Positions 6,421 through 13,737 of a DNA stretch of 64,000 nucleotides are shown here, one piece after another. Both the position numbers and the translations under genes were made by a program. This DNA is from Mycolicibacterium flavescens (GTDB lineage Bacteria; Actinomycetota; Actinomycetes; Mycobacteriales; Mycobacteriaceae). The number at the start of each line of letters is the position of its first letter. Within the stretch, counting starts at the first letter, position 1. Under the pieces are notes generated by a model that was not told the origin of the DNA, did not search any database, and saw nothing but the letters and a program-made list of their open reading frames with translations. The stretch covers positions 1,178,001 through 1,242,000 of the forward strand of contig LR134353.1 of the NCBI GenBank assembly GCA_900637135.1, in the 5' to 3' direction.

Positions 6421-7461
6421 GTGACGCAGCCGCCGCACCGCCCGGGTCCGCCTGACTGGCGGGGCCGTGGCTCGCCGCCACCGCACCCGTCACAGCGGCG
6501 ACCGCCGCCCCGGCCGCCGGAGCCGCCCCGGCAACCGGCCCCGCCACCGCAAGAGCGGCCGACCGAGCAACTCCGCACCCCAAGGGGGCCGGCGAGCGCC
6601 GGTCCGACACAACGCTTTCCGCGACCACCGTCACCGGCCGACGTGCAGCCGACCCAGCAGATCCATCGACGAGAACCGATCCCACCGCCGCCACCACCAA
6701 CGTTCGGGGCGCCGGGCGGCGACGAGAAGCCGCGCCGCAGACACGGTTTCAACAAAACGTCGATCGTGCTGGTCGCGGTCATCGTGCTGGCCCTGCTGGC
6801 GGGTGGCCTGGCCGCCGGCGAGCTCTATGCGCGGCAGCGCGCGGACAACATCTTGACCGAGGTCGCCGAGTGCGTGACCGAAGACGGCGTCAAGATTTCC
6901 TTCGGAGTGAACCCCCCGTTCCTGTGGCAGCACATGACAGGGCATTACACCAACATCTCGGTCACCACCGACGGAAACCGGGTGCAGAGCGCCGACGGTA
7001 TGACCGCGCAGGTCACCCTCGCCGATGTGCGGTTGCAGGACACCGGAGATTCCAAGGGCACCATCGGGTCGCTCGACGCGACGCTGAGCTGGAAGTCGGC
7101 CGGTATCAAGGACACCGTTGCCGCGAACCTGCCCGGCGTCGGCAATCTGGTCACGGGCGTGCGTACCGACCCCGCGGCGGGGACGGTGATCCTGGAGGCC
7201 GGCGACAACAGTGTCAGCGCCAAACCCGTCGTCACCGACGGTGACCTCAACCTCCAGGTCCTCGACGTCACCGGGCCGCTGCCCAAGGACGCTGTGCAGA
7301 CCGCGCTCAACGACCTGACCAAGAAGCTCAACGAGAACTACCCGCTCGGGATCCAAGCCGACAGCGTCAGGGTCACCGACTCCGGCGTGGTCGGCACATT
7401 CTCGAGTCGAGACGCCGCCATCCCCAAGGAGGACGCCAACCCCTGCTTCGCGCGCCTTTAG
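6421..7461 (+). CDS. Membrane-anchored DUF2993 (LmeA-like) protein
   Basis: A 346-residue envelope protein. Residues 1 to about 110 are a Pro/Arg-rich cytoplasmic tail, then one membrane helix (TSIVLVAVIVLALLAGGLAAG), then an extracytoplasmic DUF2993 domain to the end. DUF2993 includes mycobacterial LmeA, a phosphatidylinositide-binding periplasmic protein needed for normal lipomannan mannan elongation. This copy differs by its long Pro-rich N-terminus and by being membrane-tethered. The GTG at 6421 is the first start after the terminator. Lipid binding is inferred from family; involvement in lipomannan synthesis is only a possibility, although pimE lies elsewhere in the window. Confidence 0.82.
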   Translation: MTQPPHRPGPPDWRGRGSPPPHPSQRRPPPRPPEPPRQPAPPPQERPTEQLRTPRGPASAGPTQRFPRPPSPADVQPTQQIHRREPIPPPPPPTFGAPGGDEKPRRRHGFNKTSIVLVAVIVLALLAGGLAAGELYARQRADNILTEVAECVTEDGVKISFGVNPPFLWQHMTGHYTNISVTTDGNRVQSADGMTAQVTLADVRLQDTGDSKGTIGSLDATLSWKSAGIKDTVAANLPGVGNLVTGVRTDPAAGTVILEAGDNSVSAKPVVTDGDLNLQVLDVTGPLPKDAVQTALNDLTKKLNENYPLGIQADSVRVTDSGVVGTFSSRDAAIPKEDANPCFARL

Positions 7462-7481
7462 CGCTATCTCGCAGGAAGCCG

Positions 7482-7521
7482 GAGGCAACTACATAGGGGT
7501 AGGTGCAATGATGGTTGCCTC
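7482..7521. terminator. Candidate convergent terminator hairpin
   Basis: GAGGCAAC (7482-7489) and GTTGCCTC (7514-7521) are exact inverted arms with a 24-nt loop. They lie in the 86-bp gap between the convergent DUF2993 and YiiX-like genes. The long loop makes it weaker than other hairpins here. Confidence 0.4.
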
Positions 7522-7547
7522 GGGGACCTCGCCTTTGAGGGCGTGAA

Positions 7548-8240
7548 TCAGTCCAGCGTCACGGCGATTTCGGGGCTGAGTTGATAGCCGGGCGCGAGCG
7601 GCAGCGTGTCGCCGCTCCAGAACGAGCCCGGGTCGAACCAGTTGTAGTGCTTCTCCGAGGTGAGCAGGCCCATCTCCTCGTAGGTGATTGCGACGGTCTC
7701 GGCGCAGTACGCGGTCTGCAGCCCCACTTGGAGCTTCTCCTGTTTTCTGCGTAGCGTCGCATCGCGAACCTTCTTGTGTACGAACGGAATTCCGCGGGTG
7801 AAGTCGGTGACGGCGAGGCGCCCGCGAAACCACCGGCCGGTCAGCCGCGCGGTGCTCGGGAACGGTGTGCCGTCCATGCGGGCGACCACCTTCAACGCGC
7901 GGTCCTCCTGCTCGCGGCTGGCATACGGCGTGAGTTGGCGCAGCCAGCAGCGCTGGTGATAGTTGGTGATCCACCGCTCCACCACCTGGCGTGCGTCGTT
8001 GAGTTGAACGCCTCGTTGGTTGCGCCCGGTCCACATGTCGGTCAGCTTGTCGCCGAGTTCGGCGTGCCAGATCAGCGGCGGCAGGTCTTCGATCGCCATC
8101 GTCATCCCGACGTGGTTGACCGGGCTGTTGGTCAACGACTGAATCGCCCGGTCCGGCCCCGACCGTCCGCGAAACAGCCACAGATCGCCGGTGCGGGTCG
8201 CCTCGAGCGCCTGCTCCAACGACACGGTGGTTGGTTTCAC
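7548..8240 (-). CDS. YiiX/NlpC-P60-like permuted papain-fold protein
   Basis: A 230-residue cytosolic protein resembling the YiiX/YebB group of permuted NlpC/P60 (papain-like) hydrolases. The N-terminal TGDLWLFRGRSGPDRAIQ and NHVGMTMAIEDLPPLIWHAE fit the early strand carrying the catalytic-type His, and LQTAYCAETVAITYEEMGL supplies the later Cys on a helix, the permuted order. No signal peptide is seen, which is unusual for cell-wall amidases, so an intracellular protease, deacylase or amidase is as likely. It is divergent from a 58-residue membrane protein gene. Family assignment rests on motif order and is moderately secure; the substrate is unknown. Confidence 0.65.
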   Translation of the reverse strand: MKPTTVSLEQALEATRTGDLWLFRGRSGPDRAIQSLTNSPVNHVGMTMAIEDLPPLIWHAELGDKLTDMWTGRNQRGVQLNDARQVVERWITNYHQRCWLRQLTPYASREQEDRALKVVARMDGTPFPSTARLTGRWFRGRLAVTDFTRGIPFVHKKVRDATLRRKQEKLQVGLQTAYCAETVAITYEEMGLLTSEKHYNWFDPGSFWSGDTLPLAPGYQLSPEIAVTLD

Positions 8241-8267
8241 ATCCGCAGCTTAGGCAGACTGAGCGTC

Positions 8268-8444
8268 ATGCGCGGTATCTGGAAGTGGGTCGGGCTGGCG
8301 AGTGTGGCGGGTGTGGTGGCAGGCGGGGCGCTGGTCGCGCGCGATCAGCGGCGCCGCAATTCGTACACACCCGATGACATCAGGGCGCGGCTACACCAGC
8401 GGGTGGCCGAGACCAACGCCGACGGTCATGACGCGACGGCATAG
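8268..8444 (+). CDS. Small single-pass membrane protein
   Basis: A 58-residue product, [20 protein letters not shown] and onward, with one N-terminal membrane helix (residues 6 to 24) followed by a basic stop-transfer RDQRRR and a short charged cytoplasmic tail. The ATG at 8268 is close to the divergent YiiX-like start (8240), so both promoters lie within 27 bp. Its 3' end overlaps the convergent cyclase gene by 19 bp. No family is recognised. Composition and the clear membrane-plus-stop-transfer layout favour a real gene over chance. Confidence 0.6.
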   Translation: MRGIWKWVGLASVAGVVAGGALVARDQRRRNSYTPDDIRARLHQRVAETNADGHDATA

Positions 8445-9211
8445 AGCCGGTGTGATCCGTTGAACCCCTTGAGTTCGGCGTCGCGGCCGTCGTCGAACTC
8501 GATGTCCTCGACGTCGGCTAGCGCGTCGCGCACCACCTCGCTCACTAGCACCTCGCCGCCGTTGGCTTCGTTCGCCACGCGGGCGGCCATCGCGACATTG
8601 CGCCCGAACAGGTCGTCACCGCGGCGCACCGACTTACCCATGTGAATGCCCATCCGGACGCGAATACCGTTGGGCGGACGACGAAGTGACTGCTGCACCT
8701 CGATGCTGCAGCGCACCGCTTCCTCCGGTTGGGCGAAGGCCACCATGAACCCGTCGCCCTGACTCTTGACCACGTAGCCCGAGTGTTTCTTCACGTGGCG
8801 GCGCACCATCTTGTCGTGGCGGCCCAGCAGTCGGACCCAGGCGCGATCACCGATGCGTTCGTTGAGCGCCGTCGACTCCTCGATGTCGGAGAACAGGATC
8901 ACCATCTTGCCGCTCGGCGAGAGCCGGGCCAGGTCCGGTCGTTCGACCTCGGCCCAGTCCGCAAGGTCCTCGATCGATGATCGCACCGCCGCGCCGAGGC
9001 CGTCCTTGCGCAGGATGTTCGCGGTCTGCCACACCTGCTTCACCGCTTCGCGACCGCCGCTGAACAGCATGTTCCTGGTATCCAGACGCCGGTGGGCTTC
9101 GTCGAGTTCCTCACGCTGGCGGGTGTAACGGATCCACAGCACGGCCAGCGCGACGGCTTCGGCCGCCGCCACAATCGCCAATACGTAGGCCACGATCTGG
9201 GCACCGGTCAC
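8426..9211 (-). CDS. Membrane-anchored class III adenylyl cyclase
   Basis: A 261-residue cyclase that should make cAMP from ATP. One N-terminal membrane helix (residues 4 to 28) is followed by a coiled linker and the catalytic domain from about residue 100. Metal-binding aspartates are in [18 protein letters not shown] and in [11 protein letters not shown], whose preceding Lys is the purine-specifying position. The transition-state Asn and Arg are in [13 protein letters not shown]. All residues needed for a homodimeric active site appear present. There is no HAMP domain, so the input signal is unclear; the short linker may transmit dimerisation. It stands alone on the minus strand, divergent from a lipocalin-like gene. 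Confidence 0.92.
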   Translation of the reverse strand: MTGAQIVAYVLAIVAAAEAVALAVLWIRYTRQREELDEAHRRLDTRNMLFSGGREAVKQVWQTANILRKDGLGAAVRSSIEDLADWAEVERPDLARLSPSGKMVILFSDIEESTALNERIGDRAWVRLLGRHDKMVRRHVKKHSGYVVKSQGDGFMVAFAQPEEAVRCSIEVQQSLRRPPNGIRVRMGIHMGKSVRRGDDLFGRNVAMAARVANEANGGEVLVSEVVRDALADVEDIEFDDGRDAELKGFNGSHRLYAVAS

Positions 9212-9221
9212 CCCCTAAGTA

Positions 9222-10193
9222 TTGGATGCTGAACCGGTGACGTCTGCGGAGCCCCCGTATTACGAGAGTCGCTACATCCGCGCCAACCATCCTGACCTGC
9301 CGCAGGCGCTGTGGCTCCGGCAGACGCTGCTGCTCCCCACGGCGGGGGAGGCGGTCGCAGACGTGTGGGTGATGGTCTTCGACCCGGACGGCGCAGGCAA
9401 CCGCGCGCTCAAGGAGCCGTACCCGATCGAGTCGGCCGACTACGGCTATGAGGACTGGACCGCGCGCATCGCCGCGACCGTCCTCGACGACCGGTCGGCC
9501 GAGGGGGTGGTCACCGGTGGGCGCCGCTCGGCGCGGTGGGACCTGCGCATCACGCCGGGCGACGAAGCACCGGTCCGGCTGCTCACCGACCGTGCCTACG
9601 CGGCGCGGTTTCCGACCGCCAAGACGACGGTGCGCCATCCCCTCGCGCGCTTCGACGGATTGCTCGAACTCGACGATGTCCGCCTCGTTCTCGACGGCTG
9701 GACCGGCAGCGTCAACCACAACTGGGGCACCCGGCACACACCGTCATACGCATATGGGCAGGTCTGCGGGTTCGACGACGCACCGGATACGACGCTCGAG
9801 ATCGTCACTGCCCGAGCGGCGTTCGGGCCGGTGCTGTTGCCCGGTGTGACGTTGTTCGTGTTTCGGCATGCCGGTCAGGAGTTCGCCGTGCGCTCGATCC
9901 GCGGCAGCCTGCAGACCCACGGCCACTACCAGCCGTTCACATGGACGTTCGGCGGGCGGGTCGCCGACCAGATGATCGAGGGCGAGATCGTCACGCAACC
10001 GTCCGACGTGATCGGGCTGACGTACACCGACACGGACGGCGCGACGAAATACTGCTACAACTCCGCGATCGCCAGCTGCCGAATCCAGGTGGCGGGTAAG
10101 GCGTTCGAGCGCGCCGAGTTGACGGCCAACCGGCGCGCGATGTTCGAGATCCTGACCACTGACCGCCACGAGGCAGTGTCACTGCTCGCCTGA
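9222..10193 (+). CDS. Lipocalin-like AttH/CrtC/tocopherol-cyclase superfamily protein
   Basis: A soluble protein of up to 323 residues, rich in beta strands, resembling the double-lipocalin AttH/CrtC (carotenoid hydratase)/tocopherol cyclase superfamily. The best landmark is LVLDGWTGSVNHNWGTRHTP, where NHNWG is a conserved turn in this superfamily, followed by YAYGQVCGFDD and a late FTWTFGGRVADQMIEGEI barrel strand pair. No carotenoid genes are nearby, so a hydratase role is not supported. TTG 9222 gives the longest frame and GTG 9237 is equally plausible. It is divergent from the cyclase, with only a few bases between. The ligand is unknown. Confidence 0.6.
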   Translation: MDAEPVTSAEPPYYESRYIRANHPDLPQALWLRQTLLLPTAGEAVADVWVMVFDPDGAGNRALKEPYPIESADYGYEDWTARIAATVLDDRSAEGVVTGGRRSARWDLRITPGDEAPVRLLTDRAYAARFPTAKTTVRHPLARFDGLLELDDVRLVLDGWTGSVNHNWGTRHTPSYAYGQVCGFDDAPDTTLEIVTARAAFGPVLLPGVTLFVFRHAGQEFAVRSIRGSLQTHGHYQPFTWTFGGRVADQMIEGEIVTQPSDVIGLTYTDTDGATKYCYNSAIASCRIQVAGKAFERAELTANRRAMFEILTTDRHEAVSLLA

Positions 10194-10201
10194 CGGCGAC
10201 T

Positions 10202-10258
10202 CGAAACTGAACTTCTGCACGAATTCTCGCAACATTTTCGCGCAAAACCTCAGTTTCG
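10202..10258. repeat. 57-nt imperfect palindrome between convergent genes
   Basis: The outer arms CGAAACTGA (10202-10210) and TCAGTTTCG (10250-10258) are exact inverses, and an inner run pairs with a few mismatches (TTCTGCACGAA against TTTCGCGCAAAA). It fills the gap between two convergent genes and could act as a bidirectional terminator or be a dispersed element. A similar but distinct palindrome is at 52336-52392. Confidence 0.6.
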
Positions 10259-10287
10259 GCGCATGCGGCGACCGTGGCGGTCGTGAG

Positions 10288-11178
10288 TCACCGGCTGACG
10301 AATTGCACCACGACTTCGGAGAACGCGTCATTGTCATCGCCGGCGGCGGTGTGCCCGGCCTCGGAGAGCTCGACGAATTCCGCCCGGGGCACCTTCTCCA
10401 GGAAGTCCTTGACCCCCGCGGTGCTGACCACGTCGGAGAGTTTCCCGCGGATCAACAGGATCGGGATGGTCAAGCTCATCACCGCGTGCTCGAGCTTCTC
10501 CTCGCGGACGAACCGGTCGTCGATCGGCGCGGTGAGAAACGCCGGATCCCAATGCCAGAACCAGCGTCCGTCGCGAAATCGCAGGTTTTTCTTCAGGCCT
10601 TCGGGGTTGCGCGGCCGCTTCCGGTACGGCAGATACGCGGCGACCGCGTCGGCCGCCTCGTCGAGGGTCTCGAATCCGTCTATGCCGCTTGACATGAACT
10701 CGCGGATGCGCGCGCTGCCGTCCTTTTCGTACCGCGGCACCACGTCGACGAGCACGAGCTTGGTGACCTTTTCGGGTCCCGCAGCGGCGGAAGCCAGCAT
10801 GCCCGTCATCCCGCCCATGCTCGCGCCGATCAAGGCGACCGGACGCCCGATCTGCTCGATGACCGCGAGCGTGTCAGCACTCAACGCGTCGACGGTGTAG
10901 TTGGCGCCCGGCGCCCGGTCGCTGTCGCCGTGTCCCCGGCTGTCCAGCGCGACCACGTGCAGACCCAGAGCGGCCAGAACGTGTCCGGTCTGCTTCCACG
11001 AGTAACGGTTCTGGCCGCCTCCGTGCAGCAGCAGGACGGAGGGCTGATGCGTCTGCGCACCACGGTTCCACTCGTCGGCCACCAAGGTGATGTCCTCCGA
11101 CCCGCGGAACTTAACGGTCTGCGGTTCGCTGTCAGTCGCGCTCACGGCCGTCCTCTCCGGCTCGCCCCGGTGGCTCAC
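10288..11178 (-). CDS. Alpha/beta hydrolase with serine nucleophile
   Basis: A 296-residue alpha/beta hydrolase. The oxyanion motif LLLHGGGQNRYSW, the nucleophile elbow GASMGG (Ser), and the final His in LSEAGHTAAGD are visible; the acid is probably Asp in IRGKLSDVVS. A cap domain of about 80 residues includes YLPYRKRPRNPEG. This pattern is common in esterases and in C-C hydrolases of steroid or aromatic degradation, but specificity is not evident. GTG 11178 is the longest start; GTG 11145 is a likely alternative because the first 11 residues are unstructured. It is divergent from the TetR gene at 11245, which may regulate it. Confidence 0.88.
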   Translation of the reverse strand: MSHRGEPERTAVSATDSEPQTVKFRGSEDITLVADEWNRGAQTHQPSVLLLHGGGQNRYSWKQTGHVLAALGLHVVALDSRGHGDSDRAPGANYTVDALSADTLAVIEQIGRPVALIGASMGGMTGMLASAAAGPEKVTKLVLVDVVPRYEKDGSARIREFMSSGIDGFETLDEAADAVAAYLPYRKRPRNPEGLKKNLRFRDGRWFWHWDPAFLTAPIDDRFVREEKLEHAVMSLTIPILLIRGKLSDVVSTAGVKDFLEKVPRAEFVELSEAGHTAAGDDNDAFSEVVVQFVSR

Positions 11179-11185
11179 GTTACCT

Positions 11186-11210
11186 ACCGGGAATTTCCGT
11201 CGATCCCGGT
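11186..11210. promoter_or_regulatory. Candidate TetR operator between hydrolase and tetR
   Basis: ACCGGGA (11186-11192) and TCCCGGT (11204-11210) are exact inverted 7-bp arms with an 11-bp spacer in the divergent promoter region. A regulator bound here could control both genes. Assignment is from position only. Confidence 0.4.
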
Positions 11211-11230
11211 GTCCGTGATGAGAGCGTCAA

Positions 11231-11236
11231 TATACT
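11231..11236 (+). promoter_or_regulatory. -10 box for a probably leaderless tetR transcript
   Basis: TATACT at 11231-11236 fits the mycobacterial TANNNT -10 consensus and ends 8 nt before the GTG at 11245. Transcription would therefore start at or next to the start codon. This supports GTG 11245 over the in-frame ATG at 11218, which would lie upstream of the promoter. Confidence 0.55.
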
Positions 11237-11244
11237 TTGCGCTC

Positions 11245-11859
11245 GTGCAGCCCGAGTTTGCCGCCCATGACCGTGAGCGCATCATCGAGGCTGCTTACGC
11301 CTGTTTGTCGCAACCACACACGGGACCCGTTCCGGTCGCTGCGATTCTGCAGCGGGCGGAAGTCTCGACCCGCGCTTTCTACCGTCACTTCGAATCCAAG
11401 GACGAGTTGTTCCTCGCCATGCTGCGCGAGGAGACCGACGCGTTGGCGCGGCGCCTTGACCGCGTCCTCGAGGAGAAGTCGGGTGCTCCCGCCGAGCAAC
11501 TCGAAGCCTGGATCGAAGCGATGTTCGGGCTGATCCACGACGAGGAGATGCGGATGCACTTCACCGTCATCGACTCCGACGAGGTCCGCGCGGCCAAGGG
11601 CTACCGCGAGACGCGCGAGAAGGCACACGCCGATCGTGAGCGCTCACTGGTGGAGATCCTGCGGCGCGGCCGCGACCACGGATCGTTTCCGCTGGCCGAC
11701 CCCGAGCAGGATGCGGTAGCCATCAACGCGATCATCAGTCGCGTGTTGATCAGCCAGACCTTCGACGACCACGAGGGTCTGCGCCTGGCCAAGGCCCGCA
11801 TGCTCGACTTCGCGCTCCGCGCGCTGGGCGCCAGGCAGGTCGTCGCCGAAGAGCGATGA
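11245..11859 (+). CDS. TetR-family regulator upstream of the mce operon
   Basis: A 204-residue TetR repressor. The HTH domain covers residues 8 to 58 (RERIIEAAYACLSQ ... PVAAILQRAEVSTRAFYRHFESKDELF), with recognition helix STRAFYRHF. The C-terminal ligand domain is all-helical and includes the dimer helices near AINAIISRVLISQTF. The start is fixed by the -10 box at 11231. It is divergent from an alpha/beta hydrolase and 257 bp upstream of yrbEA on the same strand, so it may control the hydrolase, the mce operon, or both. M. tuberculosis mce operons are controlled by GntR (Mce1R, Mce2R) or TetR (Mce3R, KstR) regulators, so a TetR here is reasonable. Confidence 0.9.
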   Translation: MQPEFAAHDRERIIEAAYACLSQPHTGPVPVAAILQRAEVSTRAFYRHFESKDELFLAMLREETDALARRLDRVLEEKSGAPAEQLEAWIEAMFGLIHDEEMRMHFTVIDSDEVRAAKGYRETREKAHADRERSLVEILRRGRDHGSFPLADPEQDAVAINAIISRVLISQTFDDHEGLRLAKARMLDFALRALGARQVVAEER

Positions 11860-11953
11860 TTTCCGAGACCGCACCGGTCCTGCCTGCTGGTTCGCCGTGC
11901 GCGAAAGTTAGCCGGTGGCCTTTGTAATGGGGAAACTGCCCTGACTGACGTCG

Positions 11954-12001
11954 GCGGTTGCTCAACCGCAAAATCCCGATATACGGTTCCCGGACGTCCG
12001 G
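11954..12001. promoter_or_regulatory. Two dyads in the 257-bp gap before the mce operon
   Basis: GCGGTT (11954-11959) and AACCGC (11964-11969) form a short hairpin. Twenty bases on, CCGGACGTCCGG (11990-12001) is a perfect 12-bp palindrome. Both lie in the intergenic region that must hold the mce promoter. The second is a fair operator candidate, for example for the adjacent TetR. Apart from these and the leader ORF at 12070, nothing else was recognised in the gap. Confidence 0.4.
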
Positions 12002-12069
12002 CCGTGTGTACCCTTGCGCCACAGCCATCACGGGCGCGGGTTGTTGGTGTCAGGGAAGGTCGGCGGGCT

Positions 12070-12117
12070 ATGGCAGTGCAGATGGCAGTGCGAAGCGCGC
12101 GGGTGGGAGCCGACTGA
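12070..12117 (+). CDS. Possible 15-residue leader peptide before yrbEA
   Basis: An ATG at 12070 opens MAVQMAVRSARVGAD and stops at the TGA 12115-12117, whose last base is the A of the yrbEA ATG (TGATG). AGGGAAGG lies about 11 nt upstream. The arrangement would allow termination-reinitiation coupling of yrbEA to the leader. There is no amino-acid bias suggesting attenuation. It could be chance; translation is not proven. Confidence 0.3.
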   Translation: MAVQMAVRSARVGAD

Positions 12118-12884
12118 TGGTCGCTGTCAATGCAATTGCAAAGCCTGTGCGCGCGTTCGGCGGCTTCTACTCCATGGCGCTCGACACCTTCGTGTGGATG
12201 TTTCGGCCACCTTTCGCTTGGCGCGAGTTCATCTCTCAGTCGTGGTTCGTCGCAAGAGTGTCGATACTGCCGACCCTGATGCTGACCATTCCGTATACGG
12301 TGTTGCTGACCTTCACGTTCAATATTCTGTTGGTGGAGTTCGGCGCCGCCGACTTCTCCGGAACGGGCGCGGCGCTCGGAACCGTACGCCAGATCGGGCC
12401 GATCGTGACAGTGCTGGTGGTCGCGGGCGCAGGCGCCACCGCCATGTGCGCGGACCTCGGCGCGCGCACCATCCGCGAAGAACTCGATGCGCTGCGGGTA
12501 ATGGGTGTGAATCCCATTCAGGCGTTGGTCGTTCCACGCGTGGCGGCCGCGACCCTGGTGTCGCTCGCCCTGTCGGCGACCGTGATCCTCGTCGGGCTGG
12601 CCGGCGCATACTTCTTCGTGGTCTACATTCAGAACGTCTCACCGGGTGCGTTCGCCGCCGGTCTGACGTTGCTCATCGGGACCACCGACGTCATCATCGC
12701 GTTGCTCAAGGCCGCGCTGTTCGGCTTGTCCGCCGGCATGATCGCTTGCTACAAGGGCATTTCCGTCGGCGGAGGGCCTGCCGGCGTCGGCAACGCGGTC
12801 AACGAGACCGTGGTCTTCACGTTCATGGCGCTGTTCGCGATCAACATCGTCGCGACCGCGGTCGCGGTGAAGGTGACGATGTGA
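12117..12884 (+). CDS. yrbEA: YrbE/MlaE-type permease, first subunit of Mce lipid importer
   Basis: A 255-residue integral membrane permease of the MlaE/YrbE family. With YrbEB it forms the inner-membrane channel of the ABC-type Mce importer, energised by an MceG ATPase encoded elsewhere. Hallmarks are the N-terminal amphipathic segment FVWMFRPPFAWREF, about five membrane helices, and the MlaE EQ-loop-like region LGARTIREELDALRVMGVNP that contacts the ATPase. The ATG at 12117 follows GGGAG by 8 nt; upstream codons are not family-like. It is the first gene of a ten-gene plus-strand operon and ends in GTGA coupling to yrbEB. Confidence 0.95.
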   Translation: MVAVNAIAKPVRAFGGFYSMALDTFVWMFRPPFAWREFISQSWFVARVSILPTLMLTIPYTVLLTFTFNILLVEFGAADFSGTGAALGTVRQIGPIVTVLVVAGAGATAMCADLGARTIREELDALRVMGVNPIQALVVPRVAAATLVSLALSATVILVGLAGAYFFVVYIQNVSPGAFAAGLTLLIGTTDVIIALLKAALFGLSAGMIACYKGISVGGGPAGVGNAVNETVVFTFMALFAINIVATAVAVKVTM

Positions 12885-13735
12885 CTGTTTCACGGCCGCA
12901 TTCCCAGTTCCCCTGGCTGAAAGCCCGGTTCAAGAGCGTCGCCGATCCATGGAACCGAGTCGGGATGCAAGCCAAGTTCTTCGGCCGCACCCTGACGTCG
13001 ATCCGCTACACCGTCGTGCACTACCAGGTCGAGTTGATCCGGATCATCGCCCAGATGGGCCTTGGGGCCGGGGCGCTCATCATCATCGGCGGCACGGTGG
13101 CCATCGTCGGCTTCCTCACCGTGACGACCGGCGCCCTGGTGGCGGTGCAGGGCTACACCGACTTCTCCGAGATCGGCGTCGAGGCACTGACCGGTTTCGC
13201 CTCGGCGTTCTTCAACGTGCGGCTGATCGCGCCGGCGACGACGGCGGTGGCGTTGTCGGCCACCATCGGCGCGGGCGCCACCGCGCAACTGGGCGCCATG
13301 CGGATCAACGAGGAGGTCGATGCGCTGGAAGTGATGGGCATCCGAAGCATCGCCTACCTCGCATCGACGCGGGTCGTCGCCGGCTTCCTGGTCGTGATCC
13401 CGCTGTACTGCGTCGGCGTGATCGCCGCGTTCTGGGCGGCACGCTTCGGCACCACCGTGATCTACGGTCAGTCGACGGGCGTGTACGACCACTACTTCAG
13501 GACGTTCCTCAACCCCACGGATCTGATGTGGTCGTTCGGTCAAACCATCGCGCTCTCAGTGATGATCATGCTCGTACACACCTACTACGGCTACACCGCG
13601 CGAGGTGGACCCGCGGGCGTCGGTGAGGCCGTCGGGCGGGCGGTGCGCACCTCGCTCATCGTCTCGGCCTTCGTGCTGGTGATGCTGTCGCTCGCTGTCT
13701 ACGGTCAATCCGGCAACTTCAACCTGGCCGGTTGA
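12881..13735 (+). CDS. yrbEB: YrbE/MlaE-type permease, second subunit of Mce lipid importer
   Basis: A 284-residue MlaE/YrbE permease that pairs with YrbEA. It has a longer N-terminal cytoplasmic segment than YrbEA (about 50 residues, including VGMQAKFFGRTLTSIRYTVVHY), then about five membrane helices. The ATPase-contact loop reads LGAMRINEEVDALEVMGI, and TARGGPAGVGEAVGRAVRTSL near the C-terminus matches the conserved GGPAGVG motif also present in YrbEA. The GTG at 12881 overlaps the yrbEA stop by 4 nt. The downstream stop is 2 nt before the mceA ATG, so translation is continuous through the operon. Confidence 0.95.
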   Translation: MTVSRPHSQFPWLKARFKSVADPWNRVGMQAKFFGRTLTSIRYTVVHYQVELIRIIAQMGLGAGALIIIGGTVAIVGFLTVTTGALVAVQGYTDFSEIGVEALTGFASAFFNVRLIAPATTAVALSATIGAGATAQLGAMRINEEVDALEVMGIRSIAYLASTRVVAGFLVVIPLYCVGVIAAFWAARFGTTVIYGQSTGVYDHYFRTFLNPTDLMWSFGQTIALSVMIMLVHTYYGYTARGGPAGVGEAVGRAVRTSLIVSAFVLVMLSLAVYGQSGNFNLAG

Positions 13736-13737
13736 TC

